Notes under the pieces: model-generated
What the model was told of the DNA's origin: nothing
The model's database searches: none
The model's input: only the letters and a program-made list of their open reading frames with translations
Program-made: the position numbers and the translations under genes
From: Bacillota bacterium
Lineage (GTDB): Bacteria; Bacillota; Clostridia; Christensenellales; CAG-138
Assembly (NCBI GenBank): GCA_023390655.1
Contig: JAEWCL010000007.1
Span: forward strand, 62,001-126,000
Direction: 5' to 3'
Length of the DNA stretch: 64,000 nucleotides
Part shown: positions 52,495 to 61,203 of the stretch, in pieces
Layout of the letters: each line of letters starts with the position of its first letter
Numbering within the stretch: position 1 is the stretch's first letter

Positions 52495-52530
52495 GGAGAG
52501 GGCGGGGCAGTCTGGCCCTGCCCTCTTTTG
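52495..52530 (+). terminator. Rho-independent terminator after pnp
   Basis: gagggcggggc/gccctgccctc forms an 11-bp stem with one mismatch and an agtctg loop, followed by TTTT. Confidence 0.85.
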
Positions 52531-52610
52531 ATTCGTTCCGGCAAACACCTGTGACATCCTCGTTATGTATGCGGCATATACTGTAACAGCATGCAAAGGA
52601 GGAACAGGCG

Positions 52611-53330
52611 ATGCGGTGGTTGTATGGAAAAGGCAGGATTGTTGTAAACATCTTACTTACGGCGCTGATGATTGCGCTCTATATCGCAACGACAACGCCG
52701 GTGGCGCAGTCCGTCATCAGCGAGCTTTACAACAGTCCCGTTTACCGCGGGCATGAAAAAGGTGTTGTCAGCATGGAGTGCGCTGTCAGTTGGAATGCCG
52801 CTGCAATGCCCGAAATGCTTCGTATCCTCAAAGAGAACGATGTCCGGATTACGTTCTTTGTCAGCGGCGCGTGGGCCGAGGACAATCAGGCGCTTCTTGT
52901 GCAGATGGTGCACGACGGACATGAAATCGGCACCATGGGCCAGCTTCCCATGCGTGATGGCGATACGGACGCGGTAAGGGAAGACATCGCGCGCTCCGTT
53001 GATATCATCCATACGGTATCCGGCGTCCGGCCGAAGCTCTACTATTCGGGCACACGCCGCCTTTCGAGCTCCACGCGCGCCGCCAGCCGCCTTGGCCTGA
53101 CGCATGTTTTGTGCACGGTCGATCTCCTGTCGGGCAGGGGAAAAGCGGAGGATATCCTGCTGCGTGCATTGGATGCGCCGTTTGATGGAAGTATATTGCT
53201 TATACAGCCTACGGCAGAAGCCGTCAAGGCATTGCCTGCCTGCATCAGCGGGCTCAAGCAGCGGGGGCTTCGCATCGGCACGGTGAGCGAAGCGCTTGGC
53301 GAGCATATACAAAAGGAAGTACGTGTATGA
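52611..53330 (+). CDS. YlxY-like polysaccharide-deacetylase-fold protein lacking metal ligands
   Basis: A 239-residue protein with one N-terminal membrane anchor (residues about 10-32) and a degenerate NodB domain. FVSGAWAEDNQALLVQMVHDGHEIG follows NodB layout, but the first motif TFDD is replaced by MECAVSW and the zinc HxxxH site is replaced by TMGQLPM. It is therefore unlikely to be an active metal-dependent deacetylase. The order pnp-ylxY-mlpA is the same as in B. subtilis, where YlxY is a putative deacetylase of unknown role. The start follows aaaggaggaacagg. Confidence 0.75.
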   Translation: MRWLYGKGRIVVNILLTALMIALYIATTTPVAQSVISELYNSPVYRGHEKGVVSMECAVSWNAAAMPEMLRILKENDVRITFFVSGAWAEDNQALLVQMVHDGHEIGTMGQLPMRDGDTDAVREDIARSVDIIHTVSGVRPKLYYSGTRRLSSSTRAASRLGLTHVLCTVDLLSGRGKAEDILLRALDAPFDGSILLIQPTAEAVKALPACISGLKQRGLRIGTVSEALGEHIQKEVRV

Positions 53331-54592
53331 TCATTCAGGAAACATTGGAAAATGGGATTCGCGTTGTAGGCGAAACCATGGAAAAGGTTCGCTCATGCGC
53401 CATCGGCGTATGGGTTGGGACAGGCTCCGCCTTTGAACGGGAGAACGAGGGCGGCGCTTCTCATTTTATTGAGCACATGCTCTTCAAGGGCACAAAGACG
53501 CGCACCGCACAGGACATCGCAGCGGAGATGGATGGTATCGGCGGCAACATGAACGCGTTTACGTCCAAGGAATGTACCTGCTATTACGCCAAGGTGCTTG
53601 ATGAGAATCTCGGTACCGCAGTCGACATTCTTTCGGATATTGTGCTAAACTCCACATTCGATCCTGCCGAATTAAAAAAAGAGCAGGGCGTTATCTGCGA
53701 GGAAATTTTAATGACGCAGGACAGCCCCGAGGATCTTGCCCACGAGTCTATCGCACAGCTTTACTACGAAGGCGATGCGCTTGCAAAACCGATCCTTGGG
53801 ACGGATAAAAGCGTGCGCTCCTTTACGCAGGAAAGCTTGTTTGCATATATGCACCGCCAGTATGTGCCCGAGCGCATCGTGATTTCCGCGGCGGGCCATT
53901 TTGAGAAGGACAAGCTGTTGTCTCTGGTGCGGGAGAAGTTTGCTCAAATGCAAAAAGGGGAAGCGCATCCGTTTGGGCAGAACAAAGCGCCAGGCGGCAA
54001 GCGGTTCCGCGCAGTGGAAAAGGATATCGAGCAGATTCATATCTGCATGGCGATGCCGGGCGCGGCGCTCGAAACGCCGGATCAGTACCCGCTCTTTGTA
54101 TTGAGCAACGTCTTGGGCGGCAGTATGAGCTCGAGGCTGTTCCAGAAAATCCGTGAACAGCGCGGCATGGCCTACTCCATTTATTCCTACCCCACCTGCT
54201 ACCGCAGCACAGGGAGCTTTTCCTTTTATGCGGGTACCGGCGAACAGCAGGCGGTAGAGGTTATCCGCCTGATGCGTGAGGAGACGGAAAACGTCATTAA
54301 AAACGGCATCACCAAAGAGGAATTCAAGCGCAGCAAGGATCAGCTAAAGGGCAGTTATCTGCTTTCGCAGGAGGGCACCTCCAGCCGTATGAATGCGCTC
54401 GGCAAGACGGCGCTGCTGCAAAACAAGCTCTATAACGAGCAGGAAACCTATGATCGCATCGAAAGCGTCACCATAGAGGATGTGGAGCGTGTCCTGCCCG
54501 CCATTTTGGATATAGAGAACACTGCCACCGTATGCGTCGGCAGGATTAAAAACCGCGAGCAGGAAATCAAGGAATTGCTCGAACTCAATTAA
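53327..54592 (+). CDS. mlpA: M16-family zinc peptidase (MlpA/YmxG-like)
   Basis: A 421-residue insulinase-family peptidase. The inverted zinc motif HFIEH is in GGASHFIEHMLFKGTKTR, and the downstream glutamate is in EQGVICEEI. The C-terminal R/Y pair region FQKIREQRGMAYSIYSY is typical of M16. The 4-base overlap with the preceding ylxY-like gene (ATGA) supports a shared transcript. B. subtilis MlpA has been linked to regulation of extracellular protease genes; the substrate here is unknown. Confidence 0.92.
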   Translation: MIIQETLENGIRVVGETMEKVRSCAIGVWVGTGSAFERENEGGASHFIEHMLFKGTKTRTAQDIAAEMDGIGGNMNAFTSKECTCYYAKVLDENLGTAVDILSDIVLNSTFDPAELKKEQGVICEEILMTQDSPEDLAHESIAQLYYEGDALAKPILGTDKSVRSFTQESLFAYMHRQYVPERIVISAAGHFEKDKLLSLVREKFAQMQKGEAHPFGQNKAPGGKRFRAVEKDIEQIHICMAMPGAALETPDQYPLFVLSNVLGGSMSSRLFQKIREQRGMAYSIYSYPTCYRSTGSFSFYAGTGEQQAVEVIRLMREETENVIKNGITKEEFKRSKDQLKGSYLLSQEGTSSRMNALGKTALLQNKLYNEQETYDRIESVTIEDVERVLPAILDIENTATVCVGRIKNREQEIKELLELN

Positions 54593-54616
54593 ATGCCTAA
54601 GGAAGGTTGGGGAACA

Positions 54617-54985
54617 ATGGACAAACTGGATGAAATCTTTGCAATGCAAAAGGAACTTGACGAGGAGATCATCTCCCGCCGCGGCCTTACGGACATTCCG
54701 ATGGAGCAGTGGGTACAAAAGGATATTTTAGCCATGCTTTCTGAACTTGGCGAAGTGCTTGAAGAGGTTAACTTCAAGTGGTGGAAAAATCCAAAGGAGC
54801 TTGACCGCACGGCCCTGTCGGAAGAACTGGTGGATGTGCTGCACTTTTTCATCAGCATGTGCATCCATGCAGGGCTCGATGCTCAAATGATGTACGAGAT
54901 CTACACGGAGAAGAACAAGGAAAATATGAACAGGCAGCTTGGCCGTTCCAAAAAGCCGGGCTACGCCATCAGGGAAAACAAATAG
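54617..54985 (+). CDS. Dimeric dUTPase/MazG-fold nucleotide pyrophosphohydrolase
   Basis: A 122-residue all-alpha NTP pyrophosphohydrolase. The Mg-binding pattern is visible as ELGEVLEEVNFKWWKN followed by EELVDVLHFFISMCI (E-xx-E ... E-xx-D). FKWWK and VDVLHFF are characteristic of the dimeric dUTPase family, so dUTP hydrolysis to dUMP is the best guess. The ATG at 54617 follows aaggttgggg; an ATG eight codons earlier lacks a ribosome binding site. It overlaps no gene and is followed by the HlyD-like gene after 23 bases. Confidence 0.82.
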   Translation: MDKLDEIFAMQKELDEEIISRRGLTDIPMEQWVQKDILAMLSELGEVLEEVNFKWWKNPKELDRTALSEELVDVLHFFISMCIHAGLDAQMMYEIYTEKNKENMNRQLGRSKKPGYAIRENK

Positions 54986-55008
54986 CGCTCCGCGCCGGGA
55001 GGAAAACC

Positions 55009-56190
55009 ATGCAGAGAGTGAGAGTTCGGGGACGGTTTTATGTGCTGCTTGTGCTTTTGCTTGCGCTGTTGGGCGTGCTCCTTTATTTCTTATTAGGAGG
55101 CGGCAGGGAGGGCGAGCTTGCTATGAGCACCATGCGCCTTTCCCGCTCCCAAAAGACGGTGCTTGTAAGGGATGAAGTGAGCAGGACCGTCGAGCGTTAT
55201 GACAAAATCCTATTTGACGTCGTAGAGGGCGCGCATGTGAACATGGGCGATCAGATCGCGCAGGTATTCAAGTGGGGGTATCAGGAGCAGACAATGCAGA
55301 CCCTGCTTGATGTGGAGAAATCCATTTACGAGTACCAGATCAATCAGATCAAAGGCATCGTAAATCCGGAGCTTGACGCGCTCAATGTGCAGTTGCAGCA
55401 AAAGCAGAATGCCATCCGCGCCGCCGTCCGAGGGGAAAGCACTGCGGACATGCTTACCTTGGAACAGGAATTGAAAGCGCTTCTAAACACAAGGAAGGAA
55501 CTCCTGCGCGATATCCAGCCCGACGAGGCGCTCAATAGCCTTTATCAGCGGGAGGAGCAGCAGCTGACCAACCTGAACACGTGGAAGCGCGATATTTTAA
55601 ACGATGTCGGGGACGGCGTTGTCAGCTTTTATTTTGACGGATATGAACAGGCATTGAGTGCCAAGAAGCTCGATATGATCAACTCCGATCTGGTAGCGGG
55701 GGTCATTCGCGGCAGCGGGGTGGTCTCCAATATCGATACGACGGATGTGAGCCCACTTTACCGCCTGATCGATCCGGATCATTTTTATATTGCGTTTTTA
55801 ACGGATGCATCAAGCGCTTTTCGCGTAACGCGGGGGGAAAGCTATACGGTTGTATTCAGCGGGTATGCCGATCAGCCTTATACCGGTATGGCGCTTGCGC
55901 CAATCGTTTCCGGCAAGCAGGTCGTAAACCTGATTGAATTCAACCAGCCCATGCAGGATCTGATGGGCGTGCGTGTGGTGGAAGCGTCCATCATGAAGGA
56001 CGTTACGGGGCTTTACGTGCCGCTTGAGGCGATTGAAATGCGCGAAGGCGTGCCGGGCATCCTTCGTGTCGCCGGGGAAGAGACGGTATGGACGCAGGTG
56101 GATGTGCTTGCCTCCGACGAGGAGGGCGCGATTATCCGCGCTGCAGGCGGGGAAGCGCTCATGGCGGGCCTGCGTTACCGCAAACCGTAG
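55009..56190 (+). CDS. HlyD-like membrane protein next to yggS and sepF
   Basis: A 393-residue protein with one N-terminal membrane segment (about 9-30) and a large outside domain. The layout matches HlyD/RND adaptor-like proteins: a lipoyl-like hairpin (VEGAHVNMGDQIAQVF), coiled coils (about 100-200; LDALNVQLQQKQNAIRAAV), then beta-rich segments with GSGVVSNI and VPLEAIEM. No transporter gene is nearby. Homologues often lie beside yggS-sepF in clostridia, so a division or envelope role is plausible but unproven. The ATG at 55009 follows gggagg. Confidence 0.72.
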   Translation: MQRVRVRGRFYVLLVLLLALLGVLLYFLLGGGREGELAMSTMRLSRSQKTVLVRDEVSRTVERYDKILFDVVEGAHVNMGDQIAQVFKWGYQEQTMQTLLDVEKSIYEYQINQIKGIVNPELDALNVQLQQKQNAIRAAVRGESTADMLTLEQELKALLNTRKELLRDIQPDEALNSLYQREEQQLTNLNTWKRDILNDVGDGVVSFYFDGYEQALSAKKLDMINSDLVAGVIRGSGVVSNIDTTDVSPLYRLIDPDHFYIAFLTDASSAFRVTRGESYTVVFSGYADQPYTGMALAPIVSGKQVVNLIEFNQPMQDLMGVRVVEASIMKDVTGLYVPLEAIEMREGVPGILRVAGEETVWTQVDVLASDEEGAIIRAAGGEALMAGLRYRKP

Positions 56191-56247
56191 GGCATTTGCG
56201 TTTTCAGACACACCTGGGGAAGTATGGATGGAATGGGAGGCATACCG

Positions 56248-56943
56248 ATGAGCATACAGGAAAACTATGCGCATATCGTGGAGCGGATCGCATCTGCCTG
56301 CGCGTCCTGCAACCGGAAGCCGGAAGAAATTATGCTGCTTGCCGTCACAAAATTTGTGCCTGTTGAGCGGATTGAAGAGGCGCTGCGGCTTGGCGTGACC
56401 CATGTGGGAGAGAACCGCGCGCAGGAACTGACGGAGAAACTGGAATTTTTTCAGGCGCATCAATGCGACATTCATTTTATTGGACAATTACAAACAAATA
56501 AGGTAAAATATATTATCGGCCGGGTAGACTTGGTACAATCGGTAGATCGTATCCAGCTCGCGCAGGAATTGGAACGGCAAGCGGCGCGGCTGGATCTCAT
56601 ACAGGACATTCTTGTACAGGTCAACATCGGGGAGGAACCGCAAAAGGGCGGGATCGGTGAAGAAAATCTCACCGCCTTTTTGGAAAGCATGGCGGACATG
56701 CCCCATCTTCGGGTAAAAGGGCTCATGTGCGTACCTCCGGCGTTGGAAGCCGAACAGGCAAGGCCGTATTTTGCCAGAATGCGCGGGCTGTGGGAGGCCG
56801 CAAAGCGTATTCCCGGCGTTACGATGCAACACCTTTCTATGGGAATGAGCGGAGATTATGAGGCAGCCATACAGGAAGGCGCAACATTGATCCGTGTTGG
56901 CAGCGCCCTGTTTGGGGAACGGCCGCCGCAGGCGAAAGGGTAG
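56248..56943 (+). CDS. YggS-family pyridoxal phosphate homeostasis protein
   Basis: A 231-residue PLP-binding TIM-barrel protein (YlmE in B. subtilis). The PLP lysine lies in LLAVTKFVPVERI. Further motifs are VGENRAQELTEK, IHFIGQLQTNKVKYI, and LSMGMSGDYEAAIQEGATLIRVGSALFG at the C-terminus (in part). It keeps PLP and amino-acid pools balanced. The ATG at 56248 follows gggagg by 7 bases. yggS before sepF is the conserved ylm cluster order. Confidence 0.94.
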   Translation: MSIQENYAHIVERIASACASCNRKPEEIMLLAVTKFVPVERIEEALRLGVTHVGENRAQELTEKLEFFQAHQCDIHFIGQLQTNKVKYIIGRVDLVQSVDRIQLAQELERQAARLDLIQDILVQVNIGEEPQKGGIGEENLTAFLESMADMPHLRVKGLMCVPPALEAEQARPYFARMRGLWEAAKRIPGVTMQHLSMGMSGDYEAAIQEGATLIRVGSALFGERPPQAKG

Positions 56944-57075
56944 CATTTCTCCCATCGGGAATGAAACAGGGCCGATATAGAAAGAACGCCCGTTTCATAC
57001 ATAGCCGCAACAAAAATAGAGATGCGGCAATCTCCAAGCGCCAACGAAAAATACTTTTCGTTTGGAGGTAGTGTC

Positions 57076-57522
57076 ATGGCAAAGTTCTTTAACAAATTCC
57101 TCGATTACATCGGAATTGAGGAGACAGATGTTGAGGATGAATTCCAGAACGATTACTATGCGGAAAACTCTTTGGAGCAGCCGGATAACGTTGTAAATTT
57201 CGGCCAGCGCGATAAGAGAAAGAGCAACGTCGTCAGCATCCCCACGGCGATGCAAATGAAGATGATCGTGTATCACCCCATCAGCTATGAGGATACGCAG
57301 AATATCATCGATAATTTGAAGAGCCGCAAGCCGGTCATCGTGAATATGGAGGAGCTTGAAATCGAATGCGCGCAGCGCATCCTGGATTTCATGGCGGGTG
57401 CGGTGTATGCGCTCAACGGCACCATATTCAAGATTTCACGCGGGATATTCGTAGTGGCCCCCAACAATTACGATATCATCGGCAACGGCGAGGGCGACCT
57501 GAACGACGACGGATTGATCTAA
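57076..57522 (+). CDS. sepF: Cell division protein SepF
   Basis: SepF bundles and anchors FtsZ filaments at the division site in Gram-positive bacteria. The 148-residue protein has the N-terminal membrane-binding helix (AKFFNKFLDYIGIEE), an acidic linker, and the core domain (VYHPISYEDTQNIIDNLK, PVIVNMEEL, QRILDFMAGAVYALNGTIFKIS, IFVVAPNNYDI). A ggaggt site precedes the ATG, and part of it lies next to a hairpin aacgaaaa/ttttcgtt. Its cluster continues with a DivIVA-domain gene. Confidence 0.96.
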   Translation: MAKFFNKFLDYIGIEETDVEDEFQNDYYAENSLEQPDNVVNFGQRDKRKSNVVSIPTAMQMKMIVYHPISYEDTQNIIDNLKSRKPVIVNMEELEIECAQRILDFMAGAVYALNGTIFKISRGIFVVAPNNYDIIGNGEGDLNDDGLI

Positions 57523-57542
57523 AGCGATCGGACAGGCCCAGA

Positions 57543-57591
57543 GGCTGTTTGAAAACCAACACAATTGTCTATTTTGAGCTTTCAAACACGC
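57543..57591 (+). other. Inverted repeat after sepF
   Basis: ggc-tgtttgaaa pairs with tttcaaacacgcc with one bulge, around a 25-base loop that holds the palindrome acaattgt. It lies before a strong terminator and may add to transcript ending or stability. Confidence 0.4.
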
Positions 57592-57606
57592 CCTAGTATG
57601 CTTTTT

Positions 57607-57640
57607 ACGCGCCGTGGAATAACTGCGGCGCGTTTTTTTA
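57607..57640 (+). terminator. Rho-independent terminator after sepF
   Basis: acgcgccg/cggcgcgt is a perfect 8-bp stem with an 11-base loop, followed by seven T. Confidence 0.85.
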
Positions 57641-57698
57641 TGAAACATTCCAAGAGCGCCTGTTTTTATGACAGGTTGCAAAAAGGAGGGCAAACAGA

Positions 57699-57923
57699 GT
57701 GCTGCGCGCGGATGATATTGTAAATGCCCGGTTCACCAAAGTGTTCCGCGGCTACGATATTCAGGAAGTCGATCTGTTTTTAGATGAAGTCATAGATACC
57801 ATGGATGCGCTCGAGGAGGAACGGGATACGCTCCTTTCCCGCCTGGAAGCACTGCTTGAGGAACTTGAGCGGTGCGATGCGCTATTGGAACTGCACAACA
57901 TTCCCCGCGAGGAACTGGCATAA
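57699..57923 (+). CDS. Short DivIVA-domain protein
   Basis: A 74-residue protein containing only the N-terminal DivIVA membrane-binding segment and first coil: DDIVNARFTKVFRGYDIQEVDLFLDEV matches the family, and the rest is a short coiled coil (LEEERDTLLSRLEALLEEL). Full DivIVA proteins have a long C-terminal coil that is missing here, so it is a truncated or minimal form. The GTG start follows aaggaggg. In B. subtilis divIVA lies in the same cluster; ylmF, ylmG and ylmH are partly absent here. Confidence 0.8.
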   Translation: MLRADDIVNARFTKVFRGYDIQEVDLFLDEVIDTMDALEEERDTLLSRLEALLEELERCDALLELHNIPREELA

Positions 57924-57971
57924 TAAGACGGCGTTGGGGACAAATTCCCTGAAAAAGGGGTGCCTATTTCT

Positions 57972-57998
57972 GAGGGCGGCCGTTGGCCGTCCTTTGTT
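57972..57998 (+). terminator. Probable terminator after the DivIVA-domain gene
   Basis: gggcggcc/ggccgtcc forms an 8-bp stem with one G-T pair and a gtt loop, followed by tttgtt. Confidence 0.6.
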
Positions 57999-58041
57999 AT
58001 GCCGGGTTGCATCTGCGGCTTGCTTGGAGTAGAGTAGTGTT

Positions 58042-59910
58042 ATGCGATTATTGGAACAACCTCTCCCTATGAGCCGGAAAGAACTCAAAGCGCGGGGAAT
58101 CGAACAACTGGATTTTGTATTGATTACGGGGGACGCGTATGTGGACCACCCGAGTTTTGGCGCGGCCATCATCGGCAGGACGCTGGAGCACAATGGCTAC
58201 AGCGTAGGCATCATTGCGCAGCCCAAGTGGACGGATGTCAACGCGTTCCGTACGCTGGGGAGGCCGAAGCTTGCTTTTTTAGTGACTTCAGGGAACCTCG
58301 ACTCGATGGTAAACCATTATTCGGTCACAAAACACAGGCGCGCAACGGATTCCTATTCGCCCGGCGGCAAGGCAGGATTACGGCCGGACCGCGCCGCCAT
58401 CGTGTATGCCAACCGCTGCAAGGAAGCCTACCGCGGCGTACCGGTGCTGTTGGGCGGGCTTGAAGCAAGCCTCAGGCGGTTTGCCCATTATGATTACTGG
58501 GAGGACGCCGTGCGCCATTCCATACTGTCGGACTCGGGCGCTGACATCCTGTTTTACGGCATGGCGGAGCGTGCGATGCTGGAGGTCGCGGAGGCGCTCT
58601 CTTCCGGCCTTGCAATCGCGGATATTACGTATGTTGCGGGCACCTGCTTTATGAAGACGTCGCTCGACACGGTTTACGATTATGAGATGATCGAGTCCTA
58701 CGCAAAGGTAGCTTCCGACAAAACGGCCTACGCGCGCGCGTTCATGCGGCAATACCGGGAGCAGGACGCTATACGTGGCAAACGGCTGGTGCAGGAGCAT
58801 GAAAAAGCATACCTTGTAGCAAATCCTCCGGCTATGCCGCTCGAACAGGAAGCGCTTGACGCCGTCTACGCCCTGCCGTATACGAGAAAGCCGCATCCCA
58901 TGTATCAGGAAAAAATCCCCGCGCTTGACGAGGTGGAGTTTTCCCTCACATCCTGCCGGGGCTGCTTTGGCGCGTGTTCGTTCTGTGCGCTCACGTTCCA
59001 TCAGGGGCGGGTCGTACAGTCCCGCAGCCATACGTCCCTTGTGGAAGAGGCGAAGCAGCTGACGAATATGCCGGGCTTTAAAGGTTATATTCACGATGTC
59101 GGCGGCCCTACCGCGAACTTCAGGCAGACGGCCTGTGCGAAGCACCTTAAAAACGGCACATGCAGGGACAAGCAGTGCATCGGCTTTGAAAGATGCAGCC
59201 AGCTGGTAGTGGATCATGAGGATTATCTGGGGCTGTTGAAGAAAATTCGCAGCCTGCCCAACGTGAAAAAGGTGTTTGTGCGTTCCGGCATACGATATGA
59301 CTATGTGATGTATGATAAGGACAAGTCGTTTTTGCGCGAGCTTGCAAAGCACCATGTCAGCGGACAGTTAAAGGTTGCGCCGGAGCATGTGAACGAACGC
59401 GTGCTGTATTATATGAACAAGCCCGCACACGGCCTTTATGACCGGTTCGTGCAGCGCTATCAGGAAGTCAACCGTTCCCTTGGGCTGGAGCAGTATATCG
59501 TGCCGTATTTCATTTCTTCTCATCCGGGAAGCGATCTCAATGCCGCAATCGAGCTGGCGCAGTATTTAAAAAAGACAGGGCAGCGGCCCGAACAGGTGCA
59601 GGATTTTTATCCTACGCCCGGTACGCTCTCCACCTGTATGTACCATACAGGGATTGATCCCCGCACCATGGAGAAGGTCTATGTCGCCCGTTCCCAAAAA
59701 GAAAAAGGGATGCAGCGTGCGCTGATGCAGTACTTTTTGCCGCAGAACTTTCATAAGGTGCGCGAAGCGCTCATGGCAGCGGGCAGGGAGGACTTGATCG
59801 GCTTTCATAAGGAAGCGCTGGTTCTCCCGCCAAGGGAGATGCAGCCTGAAAGGCTGCAAAAAAGAGCCGCTGGCGGCGGAAAGAAACCGGGAAAACCCCG
59901 GCGGAGGTAG
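58042..59910 (+). CDS. YgiQ-family radical SAM protein
   Basis: A 622-residue radical SAM protein of the YgiQ (UPF0313) family. The N-terminal half has FVLITGDAYVDHPSFGAAIIGRTLE-type sequence (in part: LITGDAYVDHPSFGAAIIG) and the cluster motif is CRGCFGACSFC. Later motifs VRSGIRYDYV, KVAPEHVNERVLYYMNKP and QDFYPTPGTLSTCMYHTG are typical. The substrate of YgiQ enzymes is not known. The C-terminal 20 residues are Lys/Arg-rich. A ggag 12 bases before the ATG is the only ribosome binding site seen. Confidence 0.92.
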   Translation: MRLLEQPLPMSRKELKARGIEQLDFVLITGDAYVDHPSFGAAIIGRTLEHNGYSVGIIAQPKWTDVNAFRTLGRPKLAFLVTSGNLDSMVNHYSVTKHRRATDSYSPGGKAGLRPDRAAIVYANRCKEAYRGVPVLLGGLEASLRRFAHYDYWEDAVRHSILSDSGADILFYGMAERAMLEVAEALSSGLAIADITYVAGTCFMKTSLDTVYDYEMIESYAKVASDKTAYARAFMRQYREQDAIRGKRLVQEHEKAYLVANPPAMPLEQEALDAVYALPYTRKPHPMYQEKIPALDEVEFSLTSCRGCFGACSFCALTFHQGRVVQSRSHTSLVEEAKQLTNMPGFKGYIHDVGGPTANFRQTACAKHLKNGTCRDKQCIGFERCSQLVVDHEDYLGLLKKIRSLPNVKKVFVRSGIRYDYVMYDKDKSFLRELAKHHVSGQLKVAPEHVNERVLYYMNKPAHGLYDRFVQRYQEVNRSLGLEQYIVPYFISSHPGSDLNAAIELAQYLKKTGQRPEQVQDFYPTPGTLSTCMYHTGIDPRTMEKVYVARSQKEKGMQRALMQYFLPQNFHKVREALMAAGREDLIGFHKEALVLPPREMQPERLQKRAAGGGKKPGKPRRR

Positions 59911-59940
59911 GCGGCATTTGGCGCCTAAAACAATCGATGC

Positions 59941-59969
59941 TTTTCTAGGCAGGACGTATGCAGTATAAT
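59941..59969 (+). promoter_or_regulatory. Possible promoter of lgt
   Basis: A perfect TATAAT (59964-59969) follows ttttct by 17 bases. The 118-base leader shows no clear fold. The -35 match is weak. Confidence 0.45.
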
Positions 59970-60087
59970 AGAACACGGTAAACGGCAAATTGCGGCAGCT
60001 CTGATAGGGATGCCCAGATGGAGGCAGGTGCCGCCGTTTCCTAGGACAAGCTAAGACTTTTATTCTTCGATACAGGAGGACTCCCAC

Positions 60088-61110
60088 ATGATCAATCCCG
60101 ACAGGGTGGCGTTCAGCCTATTTGGCAGGGATATCTACTGGTACGGCGTGCTGATGGCGCTGGGCATCATCGTTGCGGTGCTGCTTGCCATGCGCGAGGC
60201 CAAGCGCAAGAACATGAACGAGGATACGGTACTGGACCTGTGCCTCATCATTATCCCGTGCGGCGTTGTCGGCGCAAGGCTGTACTATGTGCTCTTTGAG
60301 CTGGACCAATATCTTGCAAACCCCATCCGGATGCTCTACATCTGGGAAGGCGGGCTTGCGATATTCGGTGCAATCATCGGCGGGCTCATCGGTATGGTGA
60401 TCTATGCGCATAGAAAGAAGCTGCGCATCTTCCGCCTTGCGGACATCATAGCGCCCGGCCTTGTGCTTGCGCAGTCCATCGGCCGCTGGGGGAACTTCTT
60501 TAATCAGGAAGCGTTCGGTCTCCCGGTCACCAACCCCGATCTGCTCTGGTTCCCCATGTCCGTAAAAATCGATACGCCGTGGAACGGCGGATTCCATACC
60601 TTCAACGGCGTTGTGTGCACGGAGCCGTACCATTTGGCGACGTTCTTCTATGAGTCGCTCTGGTGTTTCCTCGTGTTCCTGTTTCTCTGGTTTGTGCTGC
60701 GCAAGCGCACCAAGCACGATGGGGACGTATTCATCTGGTATGCCATGCTCTACAGCTTTGAGCGCATGTTTGTAGAAGGCCTGCGCGGAGACAGCCTGTG
60801 GCTGATTAAGGATGCCGTGCGCGTTTCGCAGCTATTAAGTTTCCTGCTGTTTGCAGCTGCGCTTGCATTCCTCCTGGTGCGCCACTTTAAGGAAAAGAAG
60901 CTTGGCCACCTGATCTGGCCCGCACCGGAAACTTCCGCTGCGGATGCTGTGGAGAGCACGATCCTCGCCGATGGGGAAGCACAAACCGATGCGGAGGAAG
61001 GGGAGGCCGTAGGCACGGAGCATTCTAAAGCACCGGATGATGTGCCTTCCGGCGAAGCATCCGGAGAGGCGCAGGACCAGCCGGAAGATCTCACCGACTC
61101 CCGCGATTAA
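60088..61110 (+). CDS. lgt: Prolipoprotein diacylglyceryl transferase with acidic tail
   Basis: Lgt adds diacylglycerol to the cysteine of lipobox proteins. The 340-residue protein has seven likely membrane segments and the signature GRWGNFFNQEAFG, plus DIYWYGVLMALGI and the C-terminal GLRGDSLWL. The last about 55 residues are an acidic, Ala/Glu-rich tail (AETSAADAVE..., ending TDSRD) not found in short family members. Lipobox proteins in this window (18180 and 62637) are likely substrates. A aggaggactccc site precedes the ATG. Confidence 0.96.
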   Translation: MINPDRVAFSLFGRDIYWYGVLMALGIIVAVLLAMREAKRKNMNEDTVLDLCLIIIPCGVVGARLYYVLFELDQYLANPIRMLYIWEGGLAIFGAIIGGLIGMVIYAHRKKLRIFRLADIIAPGLVLAQSIGRWGNFFNQEAFGLPVTNPDLLWFPMSVKIDTPWNGGFHTFNGVVCTEPYHLATFFYESLWCFLVFLFLWFVLRKRTKHDGDVFIWYAMLYSFERMFVEGLRGDSLWLIKDAVRVSQLLSFLLFAAALAFLLVRHFKEKKLGHLIWPAPETSAADAVESTILADGEAQTDAEEGEAVGTEHSKAPDDVPSGEASGEAQDQPEDLTDSRD

Positions 61111-61120
61111 TTTTTTGATA

Positions 61121-61178
61121 GTTACCTTGTCACGGCTTTCATGCGCTTTCAGCATGAAAGCCGTGCGGTATTGTAACA
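61121..61178 (+). promoter_or_regulatory. Large hairpin between lgt and pncB
   Basis: cacggctttcatgc/gcatgaaagccgtg is a perfect 14-bp stem with a gctttca loop, and outer arms gttac/gtaac could extend it. No T-run follows, so it is either a leader structure or a processing site rather than a classic terminator. Confidence 0.55.
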
Positions 61179-61203
61179 ATTTGTTGAATCGAGGAACCTT
61201 TTC

